Positions 18,390-27,296 are shown, counted from the stretch's first letter. The stretch is 64,000 nt of DNA from Vibrio tarriae (GCF_002216685.1 NZ_CP022352.1:992001-1056000), one strand, 5' to 3'. Translations and numbers: made by a program. Notes: a model not told the origin generated them from the sequence alone.

Positions 18390-19382
18390 TTAGACTGGGC
18401 AAGTCTCACGTTGAATGTTTTGGAAGGTCAGTACCACTTTGCTCATCTCTTGTCCGCGTCCGGCGATGCGTTCTAATAGCATTTTTGCAGCGTTTTCTCC
18501 TGCTTTATCAAAAGCATAGTTAAACGTGGAGAGAGGGGGATTGCTGACATAAGCCAACTCATCATTACCGACACCGAGCAGTTTGACTTGCTGTCCAACG
18601 TGAACCCCAAGCTCTTGCAAGGCTTTAATGGCGCCAACCGCTAGCCTGTCGGTGGCACAGAAAAGGCCATCGAGCTGTGGATAGTCAAGGTAGGCTTGTT
18701 TTGCCATTTGGTAGCCCGATTCTATTGAAAAATCACCGCGCGCATGAAACAGCAACGTTTGTTGATGGAACCCCAGAGCTTGCTGCAAGCCTTGTGAACG
18801 CAGCACATCAACCGCAATGTCATCACTTTGTACCCCAATAAAGCCGATCTGTTTGCAGCCTGCTTTGACTAAGCGTTGTCCTGCTTCGAAGCCGACACGG
18901 TGATCGTCATGCACAATACTGGGAATGTTATACAAAGAGCCATCTTGGCCAACCAAAACCACAGGTACCGCCGAGTGTTGAATCGCATGAACCAGCGGCT
19001 GATCAAGGTGAGTGGCATAAAACACAATACCTTCCACCCGCTTTTGATTAAATATCTGAATATATTCAATTTCCTTTGCATGGACTTGATGAGTGTTGGC
19101 CAGTAAAACATGTTTACCTGCTTGCTCAAAGATAGCGGTAAGTCCATCCACACCTTGCGCTGTTGCGTGAGAGGAGACGCGCGGCACAATCACGCCAATT
19201 AAGTTGGTTTTTTGTGATTTGAGGTCTTTAGCAACTTGATTGACCATATAGCCACACTGCTCAACTGCCTTTAACACTTTGATTTTTGTAGACTCTTTAA
19301 CGCCATATTCATCATTGATGACGCGTGAGACGGTGGACTTAGAGACACCCGCTAAACGGGCGACATCATGCAAACTGGCCAT
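18390..19382 (-). CDS. scrR: LacI-family repressor of the sucrose genes
   Basis: A 330-residue LacI/GalR regulator. The N-terminal helix-turn-helix and hinge are MASLHDVARLAGVSKSTVSR and VNQVAKDLKSQKTNLIGVIV. A periplasmic-binding-protein-like effector domain follows (about 60-330). It lies upstream of scrB on the same strand and divergent from scrA. The three GGGAACGTTC-type palindromes before scrK, scrB and scrA are its expected operators; the effector is probably fructose or a fructose phosphate, by analogy with known ScrR. Confidence 0.9.
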   Translation of the reverse strand: MASLHDVARLAGVSKSTVSRVINDEYGVKESTKIKVLKAVEQCGYMVNQVAKDLKSQKTNLIGVIVPRVSSHATAQGVDGLTAIFEQAGKHVLLANTHQVHAKEIEYIQIFNQKRVEGIVFYATHLDQPLVHAIQHSAVPVVLVGQDGSLYNIPSIVHDDHRVGFEAGQRLVKAGCKQIGFIGVQSDDIAVDVLRSQGLQQALGFHQQTLLFHARGDFSIESGYQMAKQAYLDYPQLDGLFCATDRLAVGAIKALQELGVHVGQQVKLLGVGNDELAYVSNPPLSTFNYAFDKAGENAAKMLLERIAGRGQEMSKVVLTFQNIQRETCPV

Positions 19383-19490
19383 AACGTATCCTGTAGGCTC
19401 AAAAACTGGGATTGATTGCAGAAATCAGTACAGCAATCAAACGAATGATCGGATTTTAACCCCGTTCTAAGGTTTATCCTCACGAAATTT

Positions 19491-19506
19491 GGCGATCCTA
19501 TTCACA
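19491..19506. promoter_or_regulatory. Candidate CRP site upstream of scrA
   Basis: GGCGATCCTATTCACA matches TGTGA-N6-TCACA at 8 of 10 defined bases and is flanked by AAATTT and TTTTC, as in good CRP sites. It fits the catabolite control expected for a PTS sugar gene. It lies 58-73 bases upstream of the palindrome at 19557. Confidence 0.4.
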
Positions 19507-19556
19507 TTTTCACTGTGTTGATTTTGACCATCACTCCGAAAAAGACAAGAATCAAT

Positions 19557-19574
19557 TTTGCAAACGTTCCCAAA
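19557..19574. promoter_or_regulatory. Sucrose-regulon operator upstream of scrA
   Basis: TTTGCAAACGTTCCCAAA is the third copy of the palindrome, 7 of 9 positions symmetric, located 110 bases before the scrA start codon. Confidence 0.65.
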
Positions 19575-19683
19575 ACTAATATCGAAACCAACGAATCATT
19601 CAATTACACAACAACATCCAAACGACTTGGAGCAGCAGGTAATACAGCTTCAAGTTGAAAGGGGATAACTACCGGGGTGAGTT

Positions 19684-21123
19684 ATGGACTATCCAGTCAT
19701 AGCAAAACAACTTCTTGAGAGCTTAGGTGGCAAAAGTAATATCCAAGCACTCGCGCACTGCGCGACTCGTTTACGCTTAGTGCTTAACGATGAAACGCAA
19801 ATTAATGAGAGCGCCATTGAATCACTGCAAGGTGTCAAAGGACAATTTAAGGTCGCAGGACAGTATCAAATCATTTTCGGCTCAGGCATTGTCAACCAAG
19901 TCTATGCTGAGATGGCGAAATTGACCGGTTTGGTTGAGATGTCAACCAATGATGTCGCTTCCGTGGGTGCCGAGAAACAGAATTGGGCACAGCGCGCAGT
20001 AAAGGGATTGTCCGATATTTTTGTCCCTATCATCCCCGCGATCGTGGCCGGTGGTTTATTGATGGGGCTGTTCAACGTATTGACTGCACCGGGACTGTTT
20101 ATTGAAGGCCAATCTTTGATTGATGCCAATCCGGGATTGGCTGATCTCGCGAGCATGATCAACACCTTCGCGAATGCCCCTTTTGTCTATTTACCCGTAT
20201 TGTTGGCTTTTTCTGCCTCGCGCAAGTTTGGCGGCAACCCCTTTTTGGGTGCTGCGCTGGGTATGCTGATGGTACATCCCGATCTCTTGAACGGCTGGGG
20301 TTTTGGCAGTGCATCCGTATCTGGCACCGTTCCAACTTGGAATATTCTCGGTTTTGAAATCGAAAAAGTCGGTTATCAAGGCTCGGTATTGCCCGTGCTG
20401 GTTTCCGCTTACATTCTGGCCAAAATTGAAAATGGCTTACGCAAAATCGTACCGTCCGTACTGGATAACTTGCTTACCCCAATGCTGGCGATTTTTATCA
20501 CGGGTTTTCTGACCTTTACTTTGGTCGGACCGCTAACGCGTGATGTCGGCTTCATGTTGGGCGATGCACTGAACTGGCTGTATGACTCCGCAGGTTTTGT
20601 CGGTGGCGCACTGTTTGGCTTTATCTATGCTCCTTTTGTGATCACTGGGATGCACCATAGCTTTATTGCGATAGAAACTCAGCTACTTGCCGATATCGTG
20701 ACTACAGGTGGCACCTTTATTTTCCCTATCGCTGCGATGTCTAACATTGCGCAGGGCGCCGCGGCTTTAGCTGTGGGTGTGATGACGAAAGAGACCAAAC
20801 TCAAAGGGGTTGCGATTCCTTCGGGTGTGACCGCACTGCTGGGGATCACTGAACCTGCCATGTTTGGCGTGAATTTGAAATTGCGTTATCCGTTTATTGC
20901 TGCCATCTGTGGTGCGGCTTTATCCAGTGCTTTCATCACCTTATTCAATGTAAAAGCCCAAGCGCTAGGCGCGGCTGGTTTGCCAGGGATCATTTCGATT
21001 AATCCACAGCAAATTGGTTACTACATCATGGGTATGGCGATCTCATTTGTGGCCGCCTTTGCGTTGACTGTCCTGCTAGCGATGCGTGAAAAAACCAAAC
21101 AAGCGGCTCAGGTCACCGCGTAA
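19684..21123 (+). CDS. scrA: PTS sucrose-specific EIIBC component
   Basis: A 479-residue membrane permease that takes up sucrose and phosphorylates it to sucrose-6-phosphate. The IIB domain (1-85) has the phosphorylated C26 in LAHCATRLRL. The IIC domain (about 105-470) has about 10 membrane segments, with FVPIIPAIVAGGL, GMHHSF and GITEPAMFGVNLKLRYPF. There is no IIA domain. Sucrose EII proteins of this type borrow EIIA-Glc (Crr) from elsewhere. The gene is monocistronic and ended by a strong terminator. Confidence 0.94.
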   Translation: MDYPVIAKQLLESLGGKSNIQALAHCATRLRLVLNDETQINESAIESLQGVKGQFKVAGQYQIIFGSGIVNQVYAEMAKLTGLVEMSTNDVASVGAEKQNWAQRAVKGLSDIFVPIIPAIVAGGLLMGLFNVLTAPGLFIEGQSLIDANPGLADLASMINTFANAPFVYLPVLLAFSASRKFGGNPFLGAALGMLMVHPDLLNGWGFGSASVSGTVPTWNILGFEIEKVGYQGSVLPVLVSAYILAKIENGLRKIVPSVLDNLLTPMLAIFITGFLTFTLVGPLTRDVGFMLGDALNWLYDSAGFVGGALFGFIYAPFVITGMHHSFIAIETQLLADIVTTGGTFIFPIAAMSNIAQGAAALAVGVMTKETKLKGVAIPSGVTALLGITEPAMFGVNLKLRYPFIAAICGAALSSAFITLFNVKAQALGAAGLPGIISINPQQIGYYIMGMAISFVAAFALTVLLAMREKTKQAAQVTA

Positions 21124-21149
21124 CTGCCTCCCCCTATCTTGGCTACACA

Positions 21150-21174
21150 GCCCACTCTTTGAGTGGGCTTTTTT
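21150..21174 (+). terminator. Rho-independent terminator of scrA
   Basis: GCCCACTC-TTT-GAGTGGGC followed by TTTTTT directly downstream of scrA. Confidence 0.9.
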
Positions 21175-21218
21175 GATAGTTCAATACCAAGGTGAATCTC
21201 TGAAAGATAGAAAAACGA

Positions 21219-21240
21219 AAGGAGCGCTTTGGCGCTCCTT
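21219..21240 (-). terminator. Terminator of the 21306-21743 gene
   Basis: AAGGAGCGC and GCGCTCCTT pair with a 4-base loop. On the minus strand the stem is followed by TTCGTTTTTC. It lies 65 bases past the stop of the minus-strand gene. Confidence 0.65.
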
Positions 21241-21305
21241 AGTTATCTTTTTGCCTTTTAAACACGTGCCTTTCAAACACGAATGTGCATGAGGGCTAGG
21301 TTTAC

Positions 21306-21743
21306 TTACTTAGCAAACACATCTTTGAAGTCACGCTTCAGAATCGGGTCGCGGCGGGCTTTTTTGATCTGCTTAACCATGTCTTTCACACAGTTGTGTA
21401 GCACTTGATCAAGCAGTTGAGCGCGGTACGCGTCTTTATCTTCTTCGCTCATCTCTTTAGGAAGGTTCAGCGTTGGGAACTCTTCCATCACGTTTAGACC
21501 AGCAAATGCTTGGCTTACCGAGATCAGTGCGTGGAACTGCTCAAAGTTATCCAGAATATTTTGCGCGCTCGCTGGCAGTGAATCCCATGCTTCGCGAACC
21601 ACTTCTTCAGAGACTTCATGGATTGAAGTCACCATATGGAACATCGCTTCAGGCACCTGATCAAACTCTAGAACCTGACGCAGTTCAGGAGAGATGGATT
21701 CGAGATCCACTTTTGGTGTTTCGGTTTGGTTTGTCTCAGACAT
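21306..21743 (-). CDS. Conserved hypothetical acidic helical protein
   Basis: A 145-residue cytoplasmic protein with no signal peptide and no membrane segment. It appears mostly helical, acidic at the N-terminus (TPKVDLESISPELRQVLEF) and basic at the C-terminus (KQIKKARRDPILKRDF). It resembles small conserved proteins of vibrios and Shewanella, possibly Pfam DUF3069; I am not sure of that. The start ATG at 21743 lies a few bases after GAGAATTTTCC. The gene stands alone between two terminators. I do not know its function. Confidence 0.75.
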   Translation of the reverse strand: MSETNQTETPKVDLESISPELRQVLEFDQVPEAMFHMVTSIHEVSEEVVREAWDSLPASAQNILDNFEQFHALISVSQAFAGLNVMEEFPTLNLPKEMSEEDKDAYRAQLLDQVLHNCVKDMVKQIKKARRDPILKRDFKDVFAK

Positions 21744-22014
21744 GGAAAATTCTCATTAGAGTAAAAAACGCCATGCTAAAAACTTATCCCAAAATGTCAA
21801 TACAACAGCGATAAATTGCCGTTTAGAGCACGTTTAACGTTGCTTTTGTCACCAATGCCTTCTTTTATTCTGTCACTTAGCATGACGGGGGAGCTTAAAG
21901 ATCTCCGTCTTCTTTTCTGAATCGTTTCTTTGTGGCGTTGAGTGTCTGAAATTTTAAATCCACCGATTCGGTCTAGAGTAATAAGTACAGTGAATGATTG
22001 GTTTGGATTGATTT

Positions 22015-22596
22015 ATGGAAGCCGCTTTTAGCGAATGGCTCACCTTGCATAGCAGCTCACCCTTTTGGGTGTTTCTTGGCATCGTTGTGCTTTCTTATTT
22101 ATTAGAAGATGTAGCGATCGTTATGGCGGCGGGGCTCGCCAGTCAACAGCTCACGCCTATGCCTTTCGCTTTGCTGGCGATATTTATCGGCATCGCAACA
22201 GGAGATATTGCGCTTTATTACCTTGGGCGTTACAGCCGTTATTTTCGCGCCATGCGCTACCGATTATTGACCAATCCATATTTTCGACAGGTCCGTCGCC
22301 GCTTATTAGCCAGACCTTTCATTAACCTGTTTACGATTCGTTTTATTCCGGGGCTTCGCACGGTCGGCTATACGTTAAGTGGTTATGTCGCTTTGCCGCT
22401 GCGGCTATTTACGGTTGCGGTATTGATGGCAACCGCTTTGTGGACGATGGTCGTGTTTTTCGCCATCTATCAATTAGGCAGTCAGGCTTGGTTTCAGTCC
22501 AGTGAATACCGCTGGTGGTGGCTGTGCTTATTGGTTGTGTTGTTACTCGTTTTTAATCGCGTCTTCAGTACTAAAATGATTAAGGAAATCGCATGA
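22015..22596 (+). CDS. DedA/SNARE-associated family inner membrane protein
   Basis: 193 residues with about five hydrophobic segments. The DedA signatures are visible: FLGIVVLSYLLEDVAIV, GIATGDIALYYLGRYS, and the Arg/Gly-containing motif FTIRFIPGLRTVGYTLSGY. DedA proteins are linked to lipid (undecaprenyl phosphate or phospholipid) transport and membrane homeostasis. It is the first gene of a compact operon and overlaps the next gene by 4 bases. The acidic residue in LLEDV and the Arg in RFIPG, important in DedA proteins, are present. Confidence 0.85.
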   Translation: MEAAFSEWLTLHSSSPFWVFLGIVVLSYLLEDVAIVMAAGLASQQLTPMPFALLAIFIGIATGDIALYYLGRYSRYFRAMRYRLLTNPYFRQVRRRLLARPFINLFTIRFIPGLRTVGYTLSGYVALPLRLFTVAVLMATALWTMVVFFAIYQLGSQAWFQSSEYRWWWLCLLVVLLLVFNRVFSTKMIKEIA

Positions 22597-23729
22597 CGGT
22601 TCTTTCTCCCGTGGCATGTATTGCCGAGCATAAAGTGAATGCGGGTATGCCGCTATTGGTTGAGGCCGCCAACGAACGGGCGATTTCGCCCTTTGAATTT
22701 CTGCCGAGCTGGTTTTGTTACGCGCCTGTGGTGGTGCAAAGTGTGCTGCTGGGGCTTTATTACCGTGATTTACGTCTGCCTTTGGTAGCAAATCCCTCCG
22801 TTTATTTAAGCGGCATGGTCGGTGAGTCCAAGCACGATATTTTGAGCCTAGCTGGCGACCAAGCGCGGCGCTGGATCTCGCCGTTTATCACTTGCACGGT
22901 GAACGATCTGCCGCTCACCGAACAGGTAAAGACCATTGAACAACGTTTACATGACGCAGATTTGCGCTTTCCTTTAGTGGCTAAGCCCGATCTCGGTTGC
23001 CGTGGTGTGGGGGTAAAACTCATCCAATCTCAGGAACAACTGAGTGAGTATCTACGCCGTTTTCCTGTCCAAGCGCGTTTTCTTTTGCAGCAAAAAGCGC
23101 CGTATAGCGCTGAAGCGGGGATTTTCTACGTGCGTTTTCCCGGTGACGCGCAGGGGCAAATCATCTCAATAACCTTGAAATACGCTCCGAGTGTGATGGG
23201 GGATGGCGTGCGTACGCTGCGTGAATTGATCCACGCTTGCCCGCGAGCTGGACAACTGGCGCACCTCTATTTACCCCGCCACCCTGACAAGCTCGACTGG
23301 GTAGTTCCGGATAAACAAGAGTTCCAATTAGCGTTTGCGGGCAGTCACAGCCGGGGTTCGATTTTTCGTAATGGCAATCGCTACATCACGCCTGCTTTAG
23401 TCGAAAAACTGGATGCGATATTTGACGATTTCCCCGGTTTTCACTATGGACGACTCGATGTGAAATTCAGCCATATTGATGCGCTCATGCGTGGTGACGC
23501 GTTCACCATTCTTGAGGTCAATGGCGCGAGCAGCGAAGCGACGCATATATGGGATCGCGAAACGCGGCTCGGTGAAATCTTCACTACGCTACTTAAGCAA
23601 TATCGGATTTTGTACGCGATTGGCGCTGAGCAGAAAAAGCGAGGCCACAAACCGCCAAGTTTGCGCGCTTTATTACGCGCTTGGCGGCAGGAAAAACAAT
23701 TGATCCAGCACTATCCAGAGACAGATTAG
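22593..23729 (+). CDS. ATP-grasp domain protein (D-Ala-D-Ala ligase-like)
   Basis: 378 residues, cytoplasmic. The central part carries ATP-grasp features: FPLVAKPDLGCRGVGVKLI (the ATP-binding Lys and Gly-rich loop), FLLQQKAPYSAEAGIFYVRF, and the C-terminal metal site YGRLDVKF ... FTILEVNGASSE. Such enzymes join a carboxylate to an amine through an acyl phosphate. The substrate is unknown. It overlaps the DedA gene by 4 bases (ATGA) and is followed after 88 bases by the DinB-like gene. The N-terminal 90 residues (SPFEFLPSWFCYAPVVVQSV) do not look like a standard pre-ATP-grasp domain. Confidence 0.8.
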   Translation: MTVLSPVACIAEHKVNAGMPLLVEAANERAISPFEFLPSWFCYAPVVVQSVLLGLYYRDLRLPLVANPSVYLSGMVGESKHDILSLAGDQARRWISPFITCTVNDLPLTEQVKTIEQRLHDADLRFPLVAKPDLGCRGVGVKLIQSQEQLSEYLRRFPVQARFLLQQKAPYSAEAGIFYVRFPGDAQGQIISITLKYAPSVMGDGVRTLRELIHACPRAGQLAHLYLPRHPDKLDWVVPDKQEFQLAFAGSHSRGSIFRNGNRYITPALVEKLDAIFDDFPGFHYGRLDVKFSHIDALMRGDAFTILEVNGASSEATHIWDRETRLGEIFTTLLKQYRILYAIGAEQKKRGHKPPSLRALLRAWRQEKQLIQHYPETD

Positions 23730-23817
23730 CGGAACGCATGAGCGCCGAATGCTCTGGAATAACCATAACCAGATATTACAAAGACCGGATATTGAATAAG
23801 ACATTGAAGGGGATTTT

Positions 23818-24360
23818 ATGCTTGCTGTGACAACCTTAGCGCAACCATACCGATACTCAGCCGCCATTCATGGCTGTTTGGAGACACTAGAACAAGGGCG
23901 CGATTTTTTAAACACGATTGGAGACGATCACTACACCTACGTGGCGAAGCCGCATGTGAGCAGCAGTATTGGCCAGCATTTTCGCCATTGGTTAGACATT
24001 TTCCATGCGCTGTGCGCTGCGCCAAACACCGTCGATTACAACCAGCGTCGACGTGGGCATCCGGTTGAGTTGTCTCGCCAAGTGGCACTTAAGGAGATTG
24101 AATCGCTCATCGCATGGTTAGAGTCTGATTTACTACAGTCACCTCAAATGGCCATTGATGTGGTGATGGAAGTGTCTTTATCGCAAACCGAAAGCTGCAC
24201 TTTTCATTCAACCTTAGAGCGTGAATTGGCCTTCGCTGCGCTGCATGCGAATCACCATTTTGCGATGGCAAAAGTGGTGACCAGTTTACTGAACGTGCAA
24301 ACGCCGAGTGATTTTGGTTTAGCGCCCGCGACCGCCACTTTTTTACGAGGCAATGCCTAA
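23818..24360 (+). CDS. DinB-like four-helix protein
   Basis: 180 residues, no signal. The pattern fits DinB/YfiT-type proteins: a His in SSSIGQHFRHWLDIF and the pair ALHANHHFAMAKV late in the chain supply the three metal-binding His of this fold. Such proteins are often thiol-dependent transferases or hydrolases; the substrate here is unknown. The stop codon overlaps the next start by one base (TAATG), so it is co-translated with the NRDE gene. Confidence 0.7.
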   Translation: MLAVTTLAQPYRYSAAIHGCLETLEQGRDFLNTIGDDHYTYVAKPHVSSSIGQHFRHWLDIFHALCAAPNTVDYNQRRRGHPVELSRQVALKEIESLIAWLESDLLQSPQMAIDVVMEVSLSQTESCTFHSTLERELAFAALHANHHFAMAKVVTSLLNVQTPSDFGLAPATATFLRGNA

Positions 24361-25106
24361 TGTGCTCCGTCACTTGGTCTTTGAGTGACACCGGTTATCA
24401 GGTGTTTTTCAATCGCGATGAGCAGAAGAGTCGAGCTTTAGCGCTACCACCAGCCATCTATGATCGACAAGGAGTTTCAGTCATGATGCCGCTCGATCCG
24501 CAAGGTCAGGGCAGTTGGATTAGCCTTAATCAGTTCGGGTTATCGCTGTGTCTGCTCAATAACTATCAAGGCCGAGTGCCAGATGGAACGCTGATCAGCC
24601 GCGGATTGTTGCTCAAATCCCTTGCGGGATCCTCTTCGATTGAACAAATCACGCTTGCGTTTGAAAAATTGGCGTTGTCTCGTTTTGCTCCCTTCACTCT
24701 GCTGGCTTTTGATCCTTTGCTTACTCAACAGCAAGGTGAGGTATTGGCTTATGCGTGGGATGGCGAACAATTTTGCTCAGGCGTGACTTCATCACCCCTT
24801 TTTTCATCCGGTGTTGCGCTTGACGAAGTGCAGCGCTATCGCACGCAGGTCTATCAACACCTCACTGCCGATGGAGTAACACCGGAAAAGTTGTTGGCGT
24901 TTCACTGCCATCAACACCCACAGTGGCCGCATCTTTCGGTGGCGATGCAGCGAGACGATGCCCATACCGTGAGTTTTACTCACATCAAGGTCAGTGATGG
25001 ACAACTGGGAATGAGTTATTTCTCTGGTCGCCCAACGCAACTGACAGAGCAGATATTGCATCAGTCGCAGTATCCATTTCCTCAAATAATATCTTTGGTT
25101 TCTTAA
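24360..25106 (+). CDS. NRDE family protein (TANGO2-like Ntn hydrolase)
   Basis: 248 residues. The start MCSVTWSL puts Cys at position 2, the expected N-terminal nucleophile of the NRDE/TANGO2 family. The family motif appears as FNRDEQKSR (about residues 17-25), followed by GSWISLNQFGLSLCLLNNY. Eukaryotic TANGO2 is connected with lipid and heme handling; bacterial members are mostly uncharacterised. It shares a one-base overlap with the DinB-like gene and lies 10 bases before the YHS gene. Cytoplasmic. Confidence 0.8.
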   Translation: MCSVTWSLSDTGYQVFFNRDEQKSRALALPPAIYDRQGVSVMMPLDPQGQGSWISLNQFGLSLCLLNNYQGRVPDGTLISRGLLLKSLAGSSSIEQITLAFEKLALSRFAPFTLLAFDPLLTQQQGEVLAYAWDGEQFCSGVTSSPLFSSGVALDEVQRYRTQVYQHLTADGVTPEKLLAFHCHQHPQWPHLSVAMQRDDAHTVSFTHIKVSDGQLGMSYFSGRPTQLTEQILHQSQYPFPQIISLVS

Positions 25107-25116
25107 GGAGTTCGTA

Positions 25117-25563
25117 ATGAAATATTGGTTTGGTTTAATCCTGTTCTTTTTCAGCACATTCACCATGGCGCAAGATCCGATTTACACTGGCACGTTTAGC
25201 AATAAAGCGCTGGATGGGTATGACACGGTCGCTTATTTCACCGAAGGCAAACCCGTTAAAGGGGCCGCGCAGTTTAAAACTGAGTACCAAGGTGCCGAAT
25301 GGTTGTTTGCCTCTCAACAAAACCTCGACGCGTTTTTAGCTGACCCTGAAAAATACGCGCCGCAATATGGTGGCTACTGTGCATGGGCGGTGTCTGAGAA
25401 GAAGGATTTCGCGCCTGGTGATCCACAATATTGGGCGATCGAGGACGGTAAGCTTTATCTGAACTACAACAATAAGATTAAAGGATTGTGGGAAAAAGAT
25501 CGGGCGCATCATATCGCTCAAGGCGACCAAAATTGGCCTGCGCTGATTGGGACAAGCGAATGA
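25117..25563 (+). CDS. Secreted YHS-domain protein
   Basis: 148 residues. A Sec signal peptide (YWFGLILFFFSTFTMA, cleavage after about 18) is followed by a YHS domain: ALDGYDTVAYFTEGKPV, EWLFASQQNLDAFLADP, and YAPQYGGYCAWAVS. Typical start signal AAGGAGTTCGTA. YHS domains are thought to bind metal; the role here is unknown. The stop overlaps the start of the acyltransferase gene by 4 bases. Confidence 0.82.
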   Translation: MKYWFGLILFFFSTFTMAQDPIYTGTFSNKALDGYDTVAYFTEGKPVKGAAQFKTEYQGAEWLFASQQNLDAFLADPEKYAPQYGGYCAWAVSEKKDFAPGDPQYWAIEDGKLYLNYNNKIKGLWEKDRAHHIAQGDQNWPALIGTSE

Positions 25564-27296
25564 TGCAAACCCAGCCATTTCGATTGCCGCGCTTCACCCC
25601 ATTTGGGGTGATAGAAAAGGGGGTAGAGTTAGCGACAGGTCTTAGTCAGCTAGAGCGCTATTACCAACAAAGGCCAACCACGCGTGATGGTTTTGAGTTT
25701 ATGCGTTACACCCTTGAAGCGCTCAATGTGCATTACCAAGTGGATAGAGGCCGTGTTGAACAGATCCCCACACAAGGGCCGGTAGTGATCGTAGCTAACC
25801 ATCCGCTTGGTGCCATCGAAGGGGTGATTTTGGCCGATTTGGTTGGGCAAGTACGCAAAGATGTCAAAGTGCTTGCCAATCAACTGCTTAAACGCTTACC
25901 TGAAATTGAACCACTGTTCATTGGTGTGGATGTGTTTAATGGCGCGCAGGCGAGTAAAACCAATGCCAGAGGGATTCGAGAAGCACACCGACATTTAGCG
26001 GACGGTGGTGTACTGATCGTATTTCCCGCCGGTGAAGTTTCGACACCGCAAAAAGAAACCGGACAGTTGAGTGATATTGACTGGAGTCAATCCGTTGCGA
26101 AATTCATTCAGCGTAGCCAAGCGACGTGCGTGCCGATTTATATTCATGGTCGTAACAGCGCGTGGTTTTATCGCGCTGGAAAAATTCATCCGCTCTTGCG
26201 CACCGCCATGTTAGGTCGAGAGCTTTTGAATAAAAGCGCGAGCACCATTTCCCTTTGCATTGGTCAGCCGATTCCTTATGCGGAATTAAAAGAGTTCACC
26301 AAAGATGAAGATGTGGTCAATTACTTGCGGCTCAATACCTATTTGATGAGCCCGCATGGCCAAGCTGAACCGGCAAAAGTCTCTTTTACGATTCCGGTGA
26401 TTGAGCCTGTACCTAAAACAGCTCTCATCGCAGAGCTTGCTCAATTAGATAAGAAAGCCAAGTTATTGGAGCAGGGCGAATTCACGGTGTACTGCGTACC
26501 TTCAACGCACATTCCCCGCATGATGCAAGAGATTGGTCGTGTGCGTGAAATCAGTTTCCGCGCGGTGGGTGAAGGCAGTGGGCATGCCTGTGATGTGGAT
26601 ACGTATGATCAACATTATTGGCAACTGTTCGTTTGGAACCGAGATAAAAGCGAGCTAGTGGGTGCATACCGCATGGGGCTTGTGGATAGAATTTTGGCGG
26701 AAAAGGGGTTACAAGGCCTCTATTCGCGTAGCTTGTTTCATTACGATCACGCATTTTTGGCGACCTTAGATAATTCGATTGAGCTTGGACGCTCGGTGGT
26801 GGCAGAACAGTATCAACGAAATCTCAACTCGTTGCTTTTACTCTGGAAAGGCATTGCGCGTTTCGTAGAACTGAACCCGCGTTATACCCATTTGTTCGGA
26901 CCAGTCAGTATTAGCAATGATTACAGCCCTGCGGCTCGACAATTGATGGCGGCGACGTTATCGATCCATCACTATGATCAAAATAAAGCCGCATTGGTTA
27001 ACCCGTCGACACCATTACGGGCTGGGGCGGAAGTATTCTGGCAAAAAAGCCTATTATCCGCACTCGCTAGTGTGTCTTTGCTTTCTAAAGTGATCGCACG
27101 AATGGAACAGGGCAACGGACTACCCGTGTTGCTGCGTCAATATCTCGGTATGAATGGTAAGTTAGTCTGCTTTAATGTTGACCCTGCCTTCAACGATGCC
27201 TTGGATGGTTTGATTGTTGTGAATCTAAAACAAGTACCACTGAAAACGTTGTCTAAATACATGGGTAAGGAAGCGGCGCAGCATTACCTTTGCTGA
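25560..27296 (+). CDS. Bifunctional acyltransferase, PlsC-like plus GNAT-like (OlsF type)
   Basis: 578 residues. The N-terminal half is a PlsC-type lysolipid acyltransferase: motif NHPLGAIEG (H81, E87) and FPAGEVS (155-161). The C-terminal half (about 300-500) is an OlsB/hemolysin-type N-acyltransferase: REISFRAVGEGSG, DQHYWQLFVWN, GAYRMG, ELGRSVVAEQYQ. This fused architecture is that of OlsF, which makes ornithine lipids by acylating first the amino group and then the hydroxyl. To my knowledge another protein is the OlsF described in V. cholerae, so this may be a second aminolipid enzyme or have another substrate. Start ATG at 25560, overlapping the YHS stop. Confidence 0.8.
   Translation: MMQTQPFRLPRFTPFGVIEKGVELATGLSQLERYYQQRPTTRDGFEFMRYTLEALNVHYQVDRGRVEQIPTQGPVVIVANHPLGAIEGVILADLVGQVRKDVKVLANQLLKRLPEIEPLFIGVDVFNGAQASKTNARGIREAHRHLADGGVLIVFPAGEVSTPQKETGQLSDIDWSQSVAKFIQRSQATCVPIYIHGRNSAWFYRAGKIHPLLRTAMLGRELLNKSASTISLCIGQPIPYAELKEFTKDEDVVNYLRLNTYLMSPHGQAEPAKVSFTIPVIEPVPKTALIAELAQLDKKAKLLEQGEFTVYCVPSTHIPRMMQEIGRVREISFRAVGEGSGHACDVDTYDQHYWQLFVWNRDKSELVGAYRMGLVDRILAEKGLQGLYSRSLFHYDHAFLATLDNSIELGRSVVAEQYQRNLNSLLLLWKGIARFVELNPRYTHLFGPVSISNDYSPAARQLMAATLSIHHYDQNKAALVNPSTPLRAGAEVFWQKSLLSALASVSLLSKVIARMEQGNGLPVLLRQYLGMNGKLVCFNVDPAFNDALDGLIVVNLKQVPLKTLSKYMGKEAAQHYLC

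Larger units (their letters stand above)
19383..19683. other. Divergent control region scrR-scrA
   Basis: 301 bp with no gene. It contains a CRP-like site (19491-19506) and the third sucrose palindrome (19557-19574). The leader just before scrA has CTTCAAGTTG, a short match to the window's intergenic repeat family. Confidence 0.55.
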
